A DNA stretch of 64,000 bases from Favolaschia claudopus (GCA_037176885.1 JAWWNJ010000134.1:1-64000); one strand, 5' to 3'. Positions 25,401-37,998 are shown, counted from the first letter of the stretch. The notes: generated by a model from the letters alone, not told the origin. Numbers and translations are program-made.

Positions 25401-28400
25401 TGCATTCTATCCATACGGCTGACTTGCGTTCAAAGGCGATATTCAAGTCAGTGCCCTACTTGAGTGTCTCGATGCCCTCAGATATTCCCGCCAGCCATAT
25501 AGCCTTATAATGCTGGTCAAATGCCTCGTTTCGAGCCTATACCCAAGGCAATGAGTGGCTAATTGAGTCTGGTACGTTGTGTTTGACTTGAGTACAATTT
25601 CCGATCAGCAGGGTCTGTTCGCTATAGGAGACTCAAACGCAGCCTTTGAAGGCCGGTAGTTGTGCCGGCTAGGGGAGACCTCTGTTCCTTATAGCTGCTC
25701 AGACGGATGTACTTGCGGTGATACAAGTTGGCTTGATGCGGCGTCGTTTTGTAGAAATCAAAACTGCAAGTCAAGCAGGTGCTGCTCTGACTCAAAGTGG
25801 CCTGGTGGGTAGAGCACTCTGAATGTGTTCGACAGGGTCAGACTGGGTTGATTGGCTACTATAAGCCTCTGTGGTGTACCGTACTTGGTGATGTACTGTT
25901 GGTCTTGGTGTTGTACACTTGAGTACGTCCTCCTGTTGACTCGGTGCCCCGTGATTTCCTTTACGTTCTAGCGAGCAGCTGTGAGCGGCTAGTTCGCCAA
26001 TGTCTTCCTGGGTTCCGTTGCTAACCCGTGCATTGCCTTGCTGGATTGCTTGGTCCGCGGTTTCCTTTCCGAACCTGCCGAAAAAATTTTATATTCTGGT
26101 GAATTCCATCGGGGGAGGGGGACCACTAACCTTAACGTATGTGCTGGGGAGTTGTCCCAAACCTTAACGTCCGTGCTCTGGTATTGCCTTGTGTATTCCG
26201 TATGGCTTCGAACACAGTGTTTGACCAAGTCGGGAATGTCAGGTGACCTGCGACTCAATCGCTGAGGACACAATCTTATAGCCCTCCTCGAACGCTTCAA
26301 TTCGAGCCTATACCCAAGGCAATCGGTGCTCAATTGACTGTCGTATTCTGGTTTCGGTCCAAGCCTTACGTTTTCCCTTCAAGTCAATATAGCACCTCAA
26401 CGAGACCTGTTCGGGTGTTTGCGGTGACACTAGGCTGACTTGTAGGCTATTTGGCACCTTTTTGGTCTCCCCCATTTTTCCTGATTTCTTACAAGGCCTC
26501 AGAGTCGGCTATTTTAATTTGCATTTCTTATAAGCCTTGGCTCTGGCTTATAATTTTTTTTGGCAGTGAGTCGCAATTCTTATAAGGCCGGGCTGGTGAC
26601 TATAAGAGTCGGGTTGTTTTGTTGTTGTTCCTTTCAGTCAGTGGTGAGTGCTTATGATTATTTTGAGTCAAGCAGACAGTTGCGGTATGTTGATTCGATT
26701 GGGCTGGATTTGAGTCCTTGGGGTGAATTCCGGTGGTTTCAGGGGGTGAATCACAATCTTGGGCTGAATTCCCTCCCACGGTGTCAACCTTGGGCTGAAT
26801 TCCGCTGTTTCAGGACCCTCTTTCACGGAATCCGTCAACGGATTCCCGGGGAAGATAGCTAGTGTGAGCTGTGGATTCCGACAATCTGAGGTCGAGTTTC
26901 ACCCTGGTGCACTGATGAGCTGTGGATTCCTCCCACGACGCTATGGATTCCGGTTGCTTGGGGGACCTGTTGCACGGAATTGAGCTCTCAATTCCCCGTT
27001 ACCGTAGCTAGTCTTTCTGGATTCCCCTCAGCATTCCAAGCTATATAGCCAAGGTTTTGCACCATTACAAGGCATTGACTCTGGCTGTTGGTACATGGGC
27101 TCAACTGTGTTCACTTGGCTGGTGCAACACAGTCTTGTATTGGTTTGGCCACCTTGAACACTATAAGGCTCTGGTTGTATTGGGTACTGTTCAGGCCTGA
27201 TAATGGTTGCTTGGTCTTTGAATACGTCCTTCTGTTCACTGTGATGACCCTTGAAGCCTTGCATTAAGTCTTTGTGCTATGTGGTCTTATAATTGTTGGT
27301 TGCTACTTGAATACGCCTCTTCCCTCACTCTGATGACCTTGGTTTCCTTTACGATAGCGGGGAGGTTTGAGTGTCTAGTTCGCCAATGTCTTGCTGCATT
27401 CCGTTGTTAACCCGTGCACTGCCTTGCTGGATTGTGTGCTCTTCGATTTCCTTTCCGAAGCTGCCGAAAAAATTTTATATTCTGGTGAATTCCGTCGGGG
27501 GAGTGGGGTCGCTAACCTTAACGTCCGTGCTCTTGGGTTGTCGCCAACCTTAACATCCCTGCTCTGGTGTTGCCTTGCTGGATTCCGTATTGGTTCAATT
27601 GCAGTGTTCAATGCTTGTCCCCTCTGTGCAGTGTCTATACCCATTGAAGTCGATATCCCTAAACCTTGCCAGGACACCAGAGACCTGTAATGCGTGGCTT
27701 TGAAGGCCTATCAGTGAGACGTATTCAATTGATGCAGTGCACTTGTCTCTGCACGCAAATGACCGTATATATTCAACGCGTCCCAGTACTTGAGTACCTT
27801 CAAGTGGTTCGCTTCAGCCGGTCATAGTCCACCCTTGTATCCCTATTCAAATGCTTCAATTCGACCCTACAACCAAGGCAATCGGTGCACAATTGATTCT
27901 GCTATCAGAGTTCCGGTTTTTGCCGTACGGTTTCCGTTCGAGGCCATATAGCAAGTCAACGAGACCTGTCAGGCTATTCGCGGTGAGGCTACCATGGTTT
28001 GTAAGCCATTTGGGACATATTTGATTCCAACAATATTTTTACTGTGCCTTATAAGGCCCTGACTTTGACAATAATTAGTGTCGCCGTTTATTTCGCATTA
28101 ATTATTAGGGCTCGTGTGCCATTATAATTATTCGTTTGGGTGTTTGGGTTGGCTGTGAGAGTTCCTTTTGAGTTGCGTTCATTACAAGGCTTGGCTGTTG
28201 GCTATAAGGAGCGTCTCTGTTTTGTCGTTCCATTTAGTTGGTGGTGAGCGGTTATAAGTATTTTGGGAAAACCGTAGAAAATCCAGGGAAAGTTCAACTT
28301 CGCAGTGGATTCCACTGGTGTGAGGGGGCTGATCACAACTTCGCAGTGGATTCCACCAGTTTGGGAGGGCAAATGTCAACTTCGCAGTGGATTCCGGCGG

Positions 28401-30765
28401 TTTGAGTCGGGTTTTTCCAACTTCGCAGTGGATTCCACCAGTTTGAGAGGGCTTTTTCACAGCTTCGCAGTGGATTCCCATGAATTTGGAGTGGTTTTTG
28501 ACGGAATCCGTCGACGGATTCTCCATTACCGTAGCTAGTCTTTCTGGATATCCCTCTGGATTCCAGCAGTCTGAAGTCGACGTCCCTAAACCTTGTCAGG
28601 ATATCAGGGCCTTGTAATGCTTGGCTTTGAGTGCGGGTCGCTGAGAATACCCAGATGCATTCTATCCATACGGCTGACTTGCGTTCAAAGGCGATATTCA
28701 AGTCAGTGCCCTACTTGAGTGTCTCGATGCCCTCAGATATTCCCGCCAGCCATATAGCCTTATAATGCTGGTCAAATGCCTCGTTTCGAGCCTATACCCA
28801 AGGCAATGAGTGGCTAATTGAGTCTGGTACGTTGTGTTTGACTTGAGTACAATTTCCGATCAGCAGGGTCTGTTCGCTATAGGAGACTCAAACGCAGCCT
28901 TTGAAGGCCGGTAGTTGTGCCGGCTAGGGGAGACCTCTGTTCCTTATAGCTGCTCAGACGGATGTACTTGCGGTGATACAAGTTGGCTTGATGCGGCGTC
29001 GTTTTGTAGAAATCAAAACTGCAAGTCAAGCAGGTGCTGCTCTGACTCAAAGTGGCCTGGTGGGTAGAGCACTCTGAATGTGTTCGACAGGGTCAGACTG
29101 GGTTGATTGGCTACTATAAGCCTCTGTGGTGTACCGTACTTGGTGATGTACTGTTGGTCTTGGTGTTGTACACTTGAGTACGTCCTCCTGTTGACTCGGT
29201 GCCCCGTGATTTCCTTTACGTTCTAGCGAGCAGCTGTGAGCGGCTAGTTCGCCAATGTCTTCCTGGGTTCCGTTGCTAACCCGTGCATTGCCTTGCTGGA
29301 TTGCTTGGTCCGCGGTTTCCTTTCCGAACCTGCCGAAAAAATTTTATATTCTGGTGAATTCCATCGGGGGAGGGGGACCACTAACCTTAACGTATGTGCT
29401 GGGGAGTTGTCCCAAACCTTAACGTCCGTGCTCTGGTATTGCCTTGTGTATTCCGTATGGCTTCGAACACAGTGTTTGACCAAGTCGGGAATGTCAGGTG
29501 ACCTGCGACTCAATCGCTGAGGACACAATCTTATAGCCCTCCTCGAACGCTTCAATTCGAGCCTATACCCAAGGCAATCGGTGCTCAATTGACTGTCGTA
29601 TTCTGGTTTCGGTCCAAGCCTTACGTTTTCCCTTCAAGTCAATATAGCACCTCAACGAGACCTGTTCGGGTGTTTGCGGTGACACTAGGCTGACTTGTAG
29701 GCTATTTGGCACCTTTTTGGTCTCCCCCATTTTTCCTGATTTCTTACAAGGCCTCAGAGTCGGCTATTTTAATTTGCATTTCTTATAAGCCTTGGCTCTG
29801 GCTTATAATTTTTTTTGGCAGTGAGTCGCAATTCTTATAAGGCCGGGCTGGTGACTATAAGAGTCGGGTTGTTTTGTTGTTGTTCCTTTCAGTCAGTGGT
29901 GAGTGCTTATGATTATTTTGAGTCAAGCAGACAGTTGCGGTATGTTGATTCGATTGGGCTGGATTTGAGTCCTTGGGGTGAATTCCGGTGGTTTCAGGGG
30001 GTGAATCACAATCTTGGGCTGAATTCCCTCCCACGGTGTCAACCTTGGGCTGAATTCCGCTGTTTCAGGACCCTCTTTCACGGAATCCGTCAACGGATTC
30101 CCGGGGAAGATAGCTAGTGTGAGCTGTGGATTCCGACAATCTGAGGTCGAGTTTCACCCTGGTGCACTGATGAGCTGTGGATTCCTCCCACGACGCTATG
30201 GATTCCGGTTGCTTGGGGGACCTGTTGCACGGAATTGAGCTCTCAATTCCCCGTTACCGTAGCTAGTGCTTTTGTAGCTTCCACTTTGCATCTGAGTTGG
30301 TTTGAACACACAACTTCGCATTTTGGATCAATTTAACGGCCTTGGACCTTAAAGAAATGTCCAACTTCGCATTTTTGACTCAATTCATAGTCCCTGCTCT
30401 ACATCCGTTACCAGATTGTCTACTATGTAGTAATACCCATGAATCCCTTTAATCCCCCAAATCCAACCCCCGGATCCCTCCAAACCCCTAAATCCAACCC
30501 CCGAATCCCTCCAAACCCCTGAATCCAACCCCCAAATCCCTCTAAACCCCTGAATCCAACCCCTAAATCCCTATATCGTGCGCTAAAATGCTCAAGTTGC
30601 CCATATTTCGCATGAATCACAGTCATTTTAACGTCTATGATGGTTAAATAACAACCCCCAAATCCCTGTTAACCCCCGAATCCAACCCCAGAATCCCTCC
30701 AAACCCCCGAATCCCCCAAAAAGGAAAGCGGATTCAGGGCCCTGATTCTCGGATGAGATTATTAG
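22418..30765 (+). repeat. Higher-order repeat copy 5 (8348 bp, internal triplet duplicated)
   Basis: B 22418-23607, C 23608-23756, A 23757-25283, B' 25284-26862, C 26863-27011, A 27012-28538, B' 28539-30117, C 30118-30266, L fragment 30267-30765. It is the 5093-bp unit plus one extra C-A-B' triplet (3255 bp), as expected from unequal exchange between flanking C or B units. One T to C change near 23181 opens a reading frame that is closed in the other copies. Confidence 0.9.
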
Positions 30766-31790
30766 GATCACAGTGGATTCCGTCCCTAACCCTGCATTGC
30801 CTTGCTGGATTGCGTGCTGGAGGGTTTCATCCCGGACAGGCCGAAAGATTTTCTATTTTGGTGGATTCCGTTGGGGGAGGGACGTCGCCAACCCTAACAT
30901 CCGTGCTGCGCGTTTTCGCCCCAGAATCAATTCCCGCCGCCTCCATTTACCACCCGCCAGCCTTAAATACCACCGTCAACCCTACAAGGCTTTAGCCACC
31001 GCATGGACTCCAATTCAATCAACGCTACAAGGCTTTGCCCAAGTGTAACCTCAGTGACCCAATAATCACCGACTCGTAATCACCCAACTCGTTTCAATTC
31101 AAGCGACCCCGGTAATTCAAGACTATAAGGCTTCGGGTCGCCCGCGATATAGCGGGGACGTCAGAATGGCTAGTTCGCCAACGTCTTGCTGGATTCCGTC
31201 GCTAACCCCTGCATTGCCTTGCTGGATTGCGTGCTAGAGGGTTTCATCCCGGACAGGCCGAAAGATTTTCTATTTTGGTGGATTCCGTTGGGGGAGGGAC
31301 GTCGCCAACCCTAACATCCGTGCTGCGCGTTTTCGCCCCAGAATCAATTCCCGCCGCCTCCATTTACCATCCGCCAGCCTTAAATAATTCACAGTCGCCA
31401 CCGTCAACCCTACAAGGCCGTACCCGCCTCAATCCAGATGATCACCAACTCGTAATCGTTCTCGGCCCCTTGACTTCAATTCAAAGCTACAAGGCTTCGA
31501 CTCACAGCTTGACTCAATCGTAACCGCATTGACCACCTCCAACGCTATAAGGCTTGGCCGAATTGTAACCGCTTTGACCCCAATCGTGACCGCAAGCACC
31601 ACCGACTCCTAGTTGAGTCCGTTGTCTTCAATTCAAGGCTATAAGGCTTTGAGTCGCTCTATACCGCCCCAACCCAGATGTTCACCGCCAATTCGACGCT
31701 ATGAGGGTTCGAGTCACCCGCGATTGCCCTGACGATATAGCGGGGGTGTCAGAATGGCTAGTTCGCCAACGTCTTGCTGGATTCCGTGTG
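30766..31790 (+). repeat. Duplicated core modules in the 5' part of element L
   Basis: A segment of about 200 bp (CATTGCCTTGCTGGATTGCG, TCCCGGACAGGCCGAAAG, CAACCCTAACATCCGTGC, TTCCCGCCGCCTCC) occurs at about 30785-30965 and again at 31200-31385. A third, partial core starts near 31755. The intervening sequence has many YACAAGGC or TATAAGGC motifs. No gene seen. Confidence 0.7.
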
Positions 31791-31837
31791 ATTATGTAAG
31801 TACTACGTAATACAATTAGTGTAATGTGTTTGTTTTA

Positions 31838-32185
31838 TTCTCTCTCAGCTGGTTACGTGTACTGTTCTCTGTACCGTTTGCGAGCTTTGAACCCATATGG
31901 TTTATTCAACACCGGTCCCTCTTAAATTGCTCGTGCTCGTCATTGAAAGCGTATTTTCTCTCAGCTGGTTACGTGTACTGTTCTCTGTACCGTTTGCGAG
32001 CTTTGAACCCATATGGTTTATTCAACACCAGTCCCTCTTAAATTACTCGTGCTCGTCATTGAAAGCGTATTTTCTCTCGGCTGGATACATCTACTGTTCT
32101 GTGTGCTCTTTGTTGAAACCCCTTATGATTTATTCATCACTAGCCTCCGTTAAATTGCTTGTGCTCGTTATTGAAGTATTTCGTC
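31838..32185 (+). repeat. Three tandem 116-bp repeats
   Basis: Unit landmarks: CTCTCAGCTGGTTACGTG, CTGTACCGTTTGCGAGC, ACCCATATGGTTTATTC, CTCGTGCTCGTCATTG. The TCAGCT or TCGGCT landmark falls at 31845, 31961 and 32077, an exact 116-bp period; the third copy is the most diverged. The short reading frames here follow from the repetition. Confidence 0.85.
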
Positions 32186-32930
32186 TCTTTCATCTCTCCG
32201 GTGAGCTGCGATTTCCTTTACGATATAGCGGGGATGTATGAGTGGCTAGTTCGCCAACGCTTTGCTGGATTCCGTTGCTAACCCCGTACACTCATTTGCT
32301 GGATTGCGTGTTCGCCGATTTCCTGACGAAAGTGAAGAAAAAATTTTCTATTTGGGTGAATTCCGTTGGGGAGTGATGTCGCTAACCCTAACTCCGTATC
32401 ATTGCATTTTCACGAACCTTAACGTCTCTGCAGTGCTGATTTCGCCATCCATTTGCTTGGACGTCTATATAACTCAAAGTCGATATCCCACTGTAGCATT
32501 AAAGTAGCTTGACGCATTTCGATTTGCTTTGGTGTCACTTCAAGCCTACTCCGAGGCAATCAGTCCTAGCCGACTTTATGTCTTCACACCACGATCTGAC
32601 CTTGTTTCGTTCTTCTTAGCGAGTTCACTGTGATTATCGCCTCTGAGAAACAACAACGCTTTTAGACTGTATGCTTTACGACGTTTAATTCCTAGAGTTT
32701 ATTTAACAGCGGTAGCTCTTAAATCTAGGGTGCTCTCGTTATTGGCGTTAGCTCGTTCGTTACATCCTTGCTAGCGATTATGCTGTTTATTTAACAACTG
32801 TTGCTTCTAAATAATCTTCAAGTCAAGCTGTGTCACTCCTCTTCATTTAACATCTTTCAGGCTTAAATAATAGTGTGAAGACATGCGTGCAATAAAACAG
32901 AGAAAACAAAAATACAAAACAAAAACTACA
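32186..32930 (+). repeat. Core copy and TTTAACA motifs 3' of the GQHR gene
   Basis: A diverged shared core lies at 32210-32400 (GATATAGCGGGGATG, GGCTAGTTCGCCAACG, GAAAAAATTTTCTATTTGGG, CGCTAACCCTAAC). Further right are three copies of a TTTAACA...TTAAAT or TAAAT motif (near 32700, 32788, 32845). No reading frame of interest; it probably also contains the 3' untranslated region and terminator of the minus-strand gene. Confidence 0.55.
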
Positions 32931-35900
32931 CTAAGAGGTTCTGGCTTTCTTAGCTACAGGCTCTTCATCTTCAATGTCATCCTTCTCTTCATCATCATCA
33001 TCATCCTCAATCTCATCCTCCTCTTCACCATTCTCCTCCCTCTTCCTCTTCAGTTGGTTGGCTTTGTTGAGGGATAAAGAGGCCTCAATAGCTGCAAGGA
33101 GGTCTTCCATAGTCCCAAAGCCAACAGGAAGATCCCACTCCTTATCAAGCCTTAGGTCCTGGTCAACTGTTACAGGCAATGCTAGGTCCTCAACATTGAC
33201 CAAGGTCCCCATGTGTAAAGCTTTGCTGTCTTCATGAGCAGCACAGCTCATCTACAAAGCTTCTAATCAGTACAAGTCATAGATCAGTTTGAAGAAAGTC
33301 TGACCTTATAACCTACTTGCAAACCATGCACCAGACCAGGATGTAGTACATTGCCTTGAGGGGTGGAGATAGATGCAATCCCAGACTTGCTAAGAGCAAT
33401 CACCAGATTCTTCCAGGCCATGTGGAAGTTTTTGTCCATCATCCTGATGTTCTTGTGACTAGCACTGTTGGCAACCAGCTCAAAGTCTGTCCCTGCTGCC
33501 CTGGCACACTCCACATCTTCTGAGGTAGGCTCTGCAAGCTTGTACCAGGGCCTGTAGAACTCCAAGCCATCACAGTTTTTCATGATAGCCAGGAGCTCAT
33601 CCACAAAGCCCACCAAGCATGCATCTCCTTCAATGAGCTCAGCCCTCTGCCTGAAAAGACAGGCCTCTTGAATGAAGTGTTTAGCAAACCTGCCATGGAC
33701 AGTGTTGGTGTTGGTGCCCCCCTTGCTCCTGAGCCAGTTGTAGGAGCATCTGAAAGAGGCCTTGGATAACCATGTCAGGAAACCCCTCTAGCTGCTTGCC
33801 CACTTTCTTGGTGGGCCATGTTACCAGAGGCTGAGCATTGACCCATCTGGGAGTGATGACATCCAGCTTCTGGCCCTTGTGACCCTTGATACATCTTTTG
33901 GCAGAGGTCCAGGTTTTCAGACATAAAGTTCAGCAAGGTTGTGTGGGCATCAGACTCAAACCCATACAGCTCTGGGTTGAAGGCAGGCTCAGCCTTGGAA
34001 GGGTGTTGGCAGCCACAATCTCTGCCTCAGAAAGCAAAAGCTTGGCTCTAGAGGTGAGCAAGAGGCCATAGACCTGGGGACAAGGGTTTAGTATCCAATC
34101 AAAAGAAAGGAATTGACATGTTCTGACCTTGAGAGCACCCACCCATAGATTCCAATCTTCATCAATGAACTTGTAGTTGGGAGCAGAAGTCTGGGACCAG
34201 TTAAATCCCTTGACATTCCAGCCTTTGAAGCATTGCATGTGGTGAATCAAGGAATCAGAGTGAGAAAGGAATTCTCCATCTACAGTTCTCCCATTCCTCA
34301 GACTCTGTTGTCCAGGATGTTGGGGACAAAGAGAGAGGTGATCTATGAAGATGCTTCAGACACAAGGGGATAGGCAACAAGGCCAGCAAGCACTCACAAA
34401 TGTGATGGTGGGGGCCATAGTGTTGAGAAGAGAGTTCAAAGCCTTGAGCCAGCTTGGGCAGAGAAGAGGGATGCCTCTTCCCTTTATATCAGGAAAGAGA
34501 GGATATCCTGAGAACTGCCCTTGCACAATGTACTGCAGCTTCTTGTAAAGGGTTTTGAGCACCCTTAAGCTGATCAGGGGGTGTTTCCTTGTTCTTTTTA
34601 GCTTCAAGAACCCAAGCTTCCAATAGAGCTGCAAATCTCTGTCCAATAGGCTTGGAAAGCTCTTTGCAAAGGCATACAGTCTTCCAAGCCAAAATACTGG
34701 ATGACTGGACCCAGGTGGTTGACAAAAGCATCCTCAGCTATGTCCACAATGTCATTGGCAAACCACAGATCAATGGAGTACTCTCCAGAGAGAGTTGTGT
34801 CATACAAGTCAGAGGTGAGGTCCAACCTTGAGTCAGGGTTGGGGATGTGGATGAGGTTGGTGAGGTAGAGGAGTTGGCATTGCCCTCCCTTGATGAAAGT
34901 GACCAACATGCCCCATGTAACAGTCTGGGTGTCTAGCCACTGCCTAGGGGTTAAGCCTTGGAGACGAATGCCTCCATGGCATACAGCTGCCTGATGACCA
35001 GACAGACATCAGGGTACTTGTCCATGAGGGTTTTGACTTCCTTGGAGGTGGTGCTCTGGAGATACTTCAGACAGCTCTGTTCATCCTGTTTGTTTTTACT
35101 GTTTCTGAGTGCCCTGAGAAGTGTGCTGAAGAAATGGCTGGGAGTGTCTTTCATGGGGGCCAAAGAGATGTTGGTGAACAGTTGGAGCAAAAGGGTCTCC
35201 CTGTTGTCATCCAGAAGCAGGTCCACTTTAAGGATGATGAGTGTTAAATAAACCTGAAAAGAAGAAACTCCTTACTGTTGTAGAAAGTCACTAGCCAAGT
35301 CCCCTGTACCAAAAGCTTCTGATGCAGCTTCTCCTTCTCATCACCTTCAGGCATCTCCTTCCAGAGCTGGTAGCTAGGTTCCAAGACCTTCCTCAGGGCT
35401 GCAACTCTGTGCTGCCCAGCAACCAGATAGAAGAAGGATCCTTTGGCATCATCACTCCATTGCACAAGGATATAAGATCCAGGGTCAGCTGATTCAGGAT
35501 TTTTATGTCCTTTTCAAAGGCCAGGCAGATGAGACTATGCTTGGGATCTTGCCTGAGCCACCCTTGGCCTTGAGGACCTCCAATGTGGATAATGTCATTG
35601 ACATTCCTAGAGCTAAGGGGCCTTTGATTGTGGATAGGCCTGATTTCAGGAGACCTGGAATCAATGCCAGGCAGGAAGTTGACCAATGCAGTGGTTAGGA
35701 TGTGGTTGGCTCCAGACTGCAGGATGGTGGTTCAAACTCAAGGTTTTTCTGAAAGCAATCTTATTTAACAACTCTGGCTGTTAAAGAAAGTGAACAACAT
35801 ACCAGTGCATCAAGTCTAGCCTGTTTGGCCTAGAATCTATGTTCTTCCTAGTGGTTTTAGCATGTTCCTGAAGCTTGATTTAAGGCCCTTGGATGTTAAA

Positions 35901-36066
35901 TAAAAAATCAGAAACATACACTGAGTTCCTCCTTGCTGAACTGCTCTAGAGATTCATCATCACTATCATCAGCAGACTGCTTCTTCTGTTTGGTGGGAGC
36001 GTTGCTAGGTCTCTTGGCTTGTAACTGGTTTGGAGGGGGAGCAGACATATGAGATAAGCTAGACAT
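32931..36066 (-). pseudogene. GQHR-motif (ParB/sulfiredoxin-like) gene, frame-disrupted
   Basis: A long minus-strand gene that I do not recognise as a named family. It starts at ATG 36066 (product begins MSSLSHMSAPPP), with a TATA box about 55 nt upstream, and stops at 32931. Likely introns include GTATGT...CAG after 35920, a 50-nt GTAAGG...AAAG intron at 35275-35226, a GTGAGT intron after 34398, and one near 34130-34080. Landmarks are an acidic, lysine-rich N-terminus (KQKKQSADDSDDES), a LVAGQHRVAALRK segment near 35400-35430 and an acidic C-terminus with KRKRE and KKARTS basic stretches that could be nuclear signals. GxHR is the signature of the ParB/sulfiredoxin fold, so a DNA-related role is possible but unproven. 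The frame must change about eight times, mostly as if one base were missing, with no nonsense codons otherwise. It is therefore a recent pseudogene, an indel-prone sequence, or a gene with unmodelled introns. The product would be roughly 850-900 residues. Confidence 0.55.
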
Positions 36067-36118
36067 GAGGGGAGCGTTTGGGGGGAAATAATTGACGAGA
36101 GCCTGAGTTGTGGTGGCC

Positions 36119-36126
36119 CTTTTATA
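36119..36126 (-). promoter_or_regulatory. TATA box of the GQHR gene
   Basis: TATAAAAG on the minus strand, about 55 nt upstream of the ATG at 36066, which suits a short 5' leader. It faces away from the gene at 37999, so the two genes diverge from the central repeat field. Confidence 0.6.
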
Positions 36127-36213
36127 TCGCTCAGGCCACTGGCTTGTCGTCCATCTGGCTATTGCTCTTTTAGGAAGGTCATTGTTCCATATATCATTGT
36201 CTTCGTTATATTA

Positions 36214-36349
36214 CTCGTTTGGGAAGGTCATTGTCGTCCTCCTATGACTCGTTTAGGAATGTCATTGTCGTCCTCCTATGACTCGTTTAGGAATGTCATT
36301 GTCGTCCTCCTATCACTTGTTTAGGAAGGTCATTGTGTTCCTAGTGAGA
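36214..36349 (-). repeat. Four tandem 34-bp repeats upstream of the GQHR gene
   Basis: Consensus on the plus strand: CTCGTTTAGGAATGTCATTG followed by TCGTCCTCCTATGA. The GTTTAGG landmark is at 36217, 36251, 36285 and 36319, an exact 34-bp period, with a partial copy near 36170. The position about 100-230 nt upstream of the TATA box suggests a multi-site activator element. Confidence 0.7.
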
Positions 36350-36413
36350 CGATTCAGCTATTGTTCTATTGTACAATTTATTTAGTAGCCTTAGACGATA
36401 AAGAAAAGCTCTG

Positions 36414-37632
36414 GTGCGCATTTTTGAGTGTTTTTTTTGTAATTGCTTTGATTCAACCAAGAGTTCAACTCTGAACTTCGCATTTTTGGTTCATTACTTT
36501 GATTCAATGCAGAAGTTTCTAGCTCTGACTTCGCATTTTTGGTTCATTTCCTTGATTTGATACAAAGTTTGAAGGCTCAACTTCGTATTTTTGAAGTCCC
36601 TTTGAGGGTTAGAATGACTTGTTGCTCTGCTTTCACCCTGTTCCCTTATCATTTTCGCATTTTACAATCTATTTATCAGCTTGGGGTTCATTTCCCTTTA
36701 TTGAATACAGAAGTTCAAGCTTCAACTTCGCATTTTTGGTTTATTCCTTTGGTCTAATACAAAGGTTGAAGGTTAAATTTCGCATTTTTGGTTCATTACT
36801 TTGATTCTACCAAGAGTTAAAGCTTTGACTTCGCATTTTTGGTTGATTTCTATGAGGCAATACATGAAATCCAACCTCAACTTCGCATTTTTAGGTCATT
36901 CCTTTCATTGTACCAAGAGTTCAAGCCTTAACTTCGCATTTTTGGTTGATTTCTATGATGCAATACAAAGGTTCCAGGCTCTGGTGCGCATTTTTGACAG
37001 CTTTTAACACTCAACTTCGCATTTTGGGTTGATTCCTTTGATTCTACCTAGTATTCAACCCTCAACTTCGCATTTTTGAAGTGCTTGGAAGGGACAGAAT
37101 GTCTTGTTTTACCCTGTTCTGTTCTGATTTTCGCATTTTTTCATTTATTTAGCAGCCTTGAGCCATAAAGAAAGCCTCTGGTGCGCATTTTCTACTATTT
37201 TTTGTCATTGCTTTGATTCAACTCTGAACTTCGCATTTTTGGTTGATTTCAATGCTTTAATTAAGCCTCAACTTCGCATTTTTGGTTCCTTACTTTGATT
37301 TAATACAGTGGTTCAAGCCTTAACTTCGCATTTTTGGTTGCTTTCTGTGATTGAATACAAAGGTTCAAGGCTCAACTTCGCATTTTGACAGCTTTTGATA
37401 CTCAATTTCGCATTTTGGGTTGATTCTTTGATTCGACCTAGTATTCAAGCCTCAACTTCGCATTTTTGGTTCATTTCTTTCAATCAATACAGAAGTTCAA
37501 AGCTCAACTTCGCATTTTGGGTTCCTTTGAATGATTCAACCAGCAATTCAACTCTCAACTTCGCATTTTTTGATTATTTAGCAGCCTTGGGCCATAAAGA
37601 AGAGATTGGGGCGCATTTTTTGACTGTTTTTT
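36414..37632. repeat. CTTCGCATTTTTG iteron field between the divergent genes
   Basis: More than twenty copies of AACTTCGCATTTTTGGTT or close variants (GTGCGCATTTTTGA, TTTTCGCATTTT), spaced about 45-55 bp apart. They are separated by variable spacers such as GATTCAATACAGAAGTTCAA. Larger blocks ending in ATTTAGCAGCCTTGGGCCAT recur near 36380, 37145 and 37575. More copies lie 3' of the second gene (38588-38800). No coding potential is expected; translated frames show only repeated NFAF and SHFWFI strings. Confidence 0.85.
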
Positions 37633-37644
37633 GGAAGGAGAACG

Positions 37645-37795
37645 TTCAGGCCACCCCATTGTCAATGCAGTCTCATTGTACAAGTTCAGGGCCCACCTCA
37701 TTGTCAATGCAGTCTCATTGTACAAGTTCAGGCCACCCTATTGTCAATGCAGTCTCATTGTACAAGTTCAGGCCATCCCATTGTCAATGCAATCC
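37645..37795 (+). repeat. Four direct repeats upstream of the acidic-protein gene
   Basis: Four copies of a 40-42 bp unit (CATTGTCAATGCAGTCTCAT followed by TGTACAAGTTCAGGCCACC), with landmarks at 37658, 37700, 37740 and 37780; the last is truncated. They sit 60-200 nt upstream of the TATA box at 37855, the place expected for an upstream activating array. The CATTGTC word also occurs in the 34-bp repeats of the divergent gene. Confidence 0.75.
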
Positions 37796-37854
37796 TTTTG
37801 TTTTCGAGTTTTGGCTCTGTTTGACAGGGGTGGCAGGTGGCCAGAGGAAAAAGG

Positions 37855-37862
37855 TATATAAG
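37855..37862 (+). promoter_or_regulatory. TATA box of the acidic-protein gene
   Basis: TATATAAG followed by GAGGAGC, about 140 nt upstream of ATG 37999. Between them is a pyrimidine- and CA-rich leader without upstream ATGs (CACTCACACTCACACCCC), typical of an expressed fungal 5' untranslated region. Confidence 0.65.
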
Positions 37863-37998
37863 GAGGAGCTTTTCCTGCCACTCCCCAGCATTCTGCACTT
37901 CCCAACTGCCACACAAACACCACTCACACTCACACCCCATCCTTGCCACCCACATCCCTACCTCTGCCACCCACAACCACACCCTCCCCTCTGCCACT

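Noticed and set aside
230..30117. Conserved short reading frames (60-122 codons) repeated in every copy of the array
   Set aside because: They overlap on both strands, have no promoter or domain, and are not preserved as frames in the diverged units of the same superfamily. Their conservation follows from near-identity of the DNA copies.
32974..33237. Plus-strand serine-rich frame opposite the GQHR gene's last exon
   Set aside because: It is the antisense of the acidic GAG/GAT-rich C-terminus of the minus-strand gene.
37395..37998. Upstream extension of the acidic-protein frame
   Set aside because: It runs through the CTTCGCATTTTTG field, the 40-bp repeats and the TATA box, so it is not expected to be translated with the gene starting at 37999.
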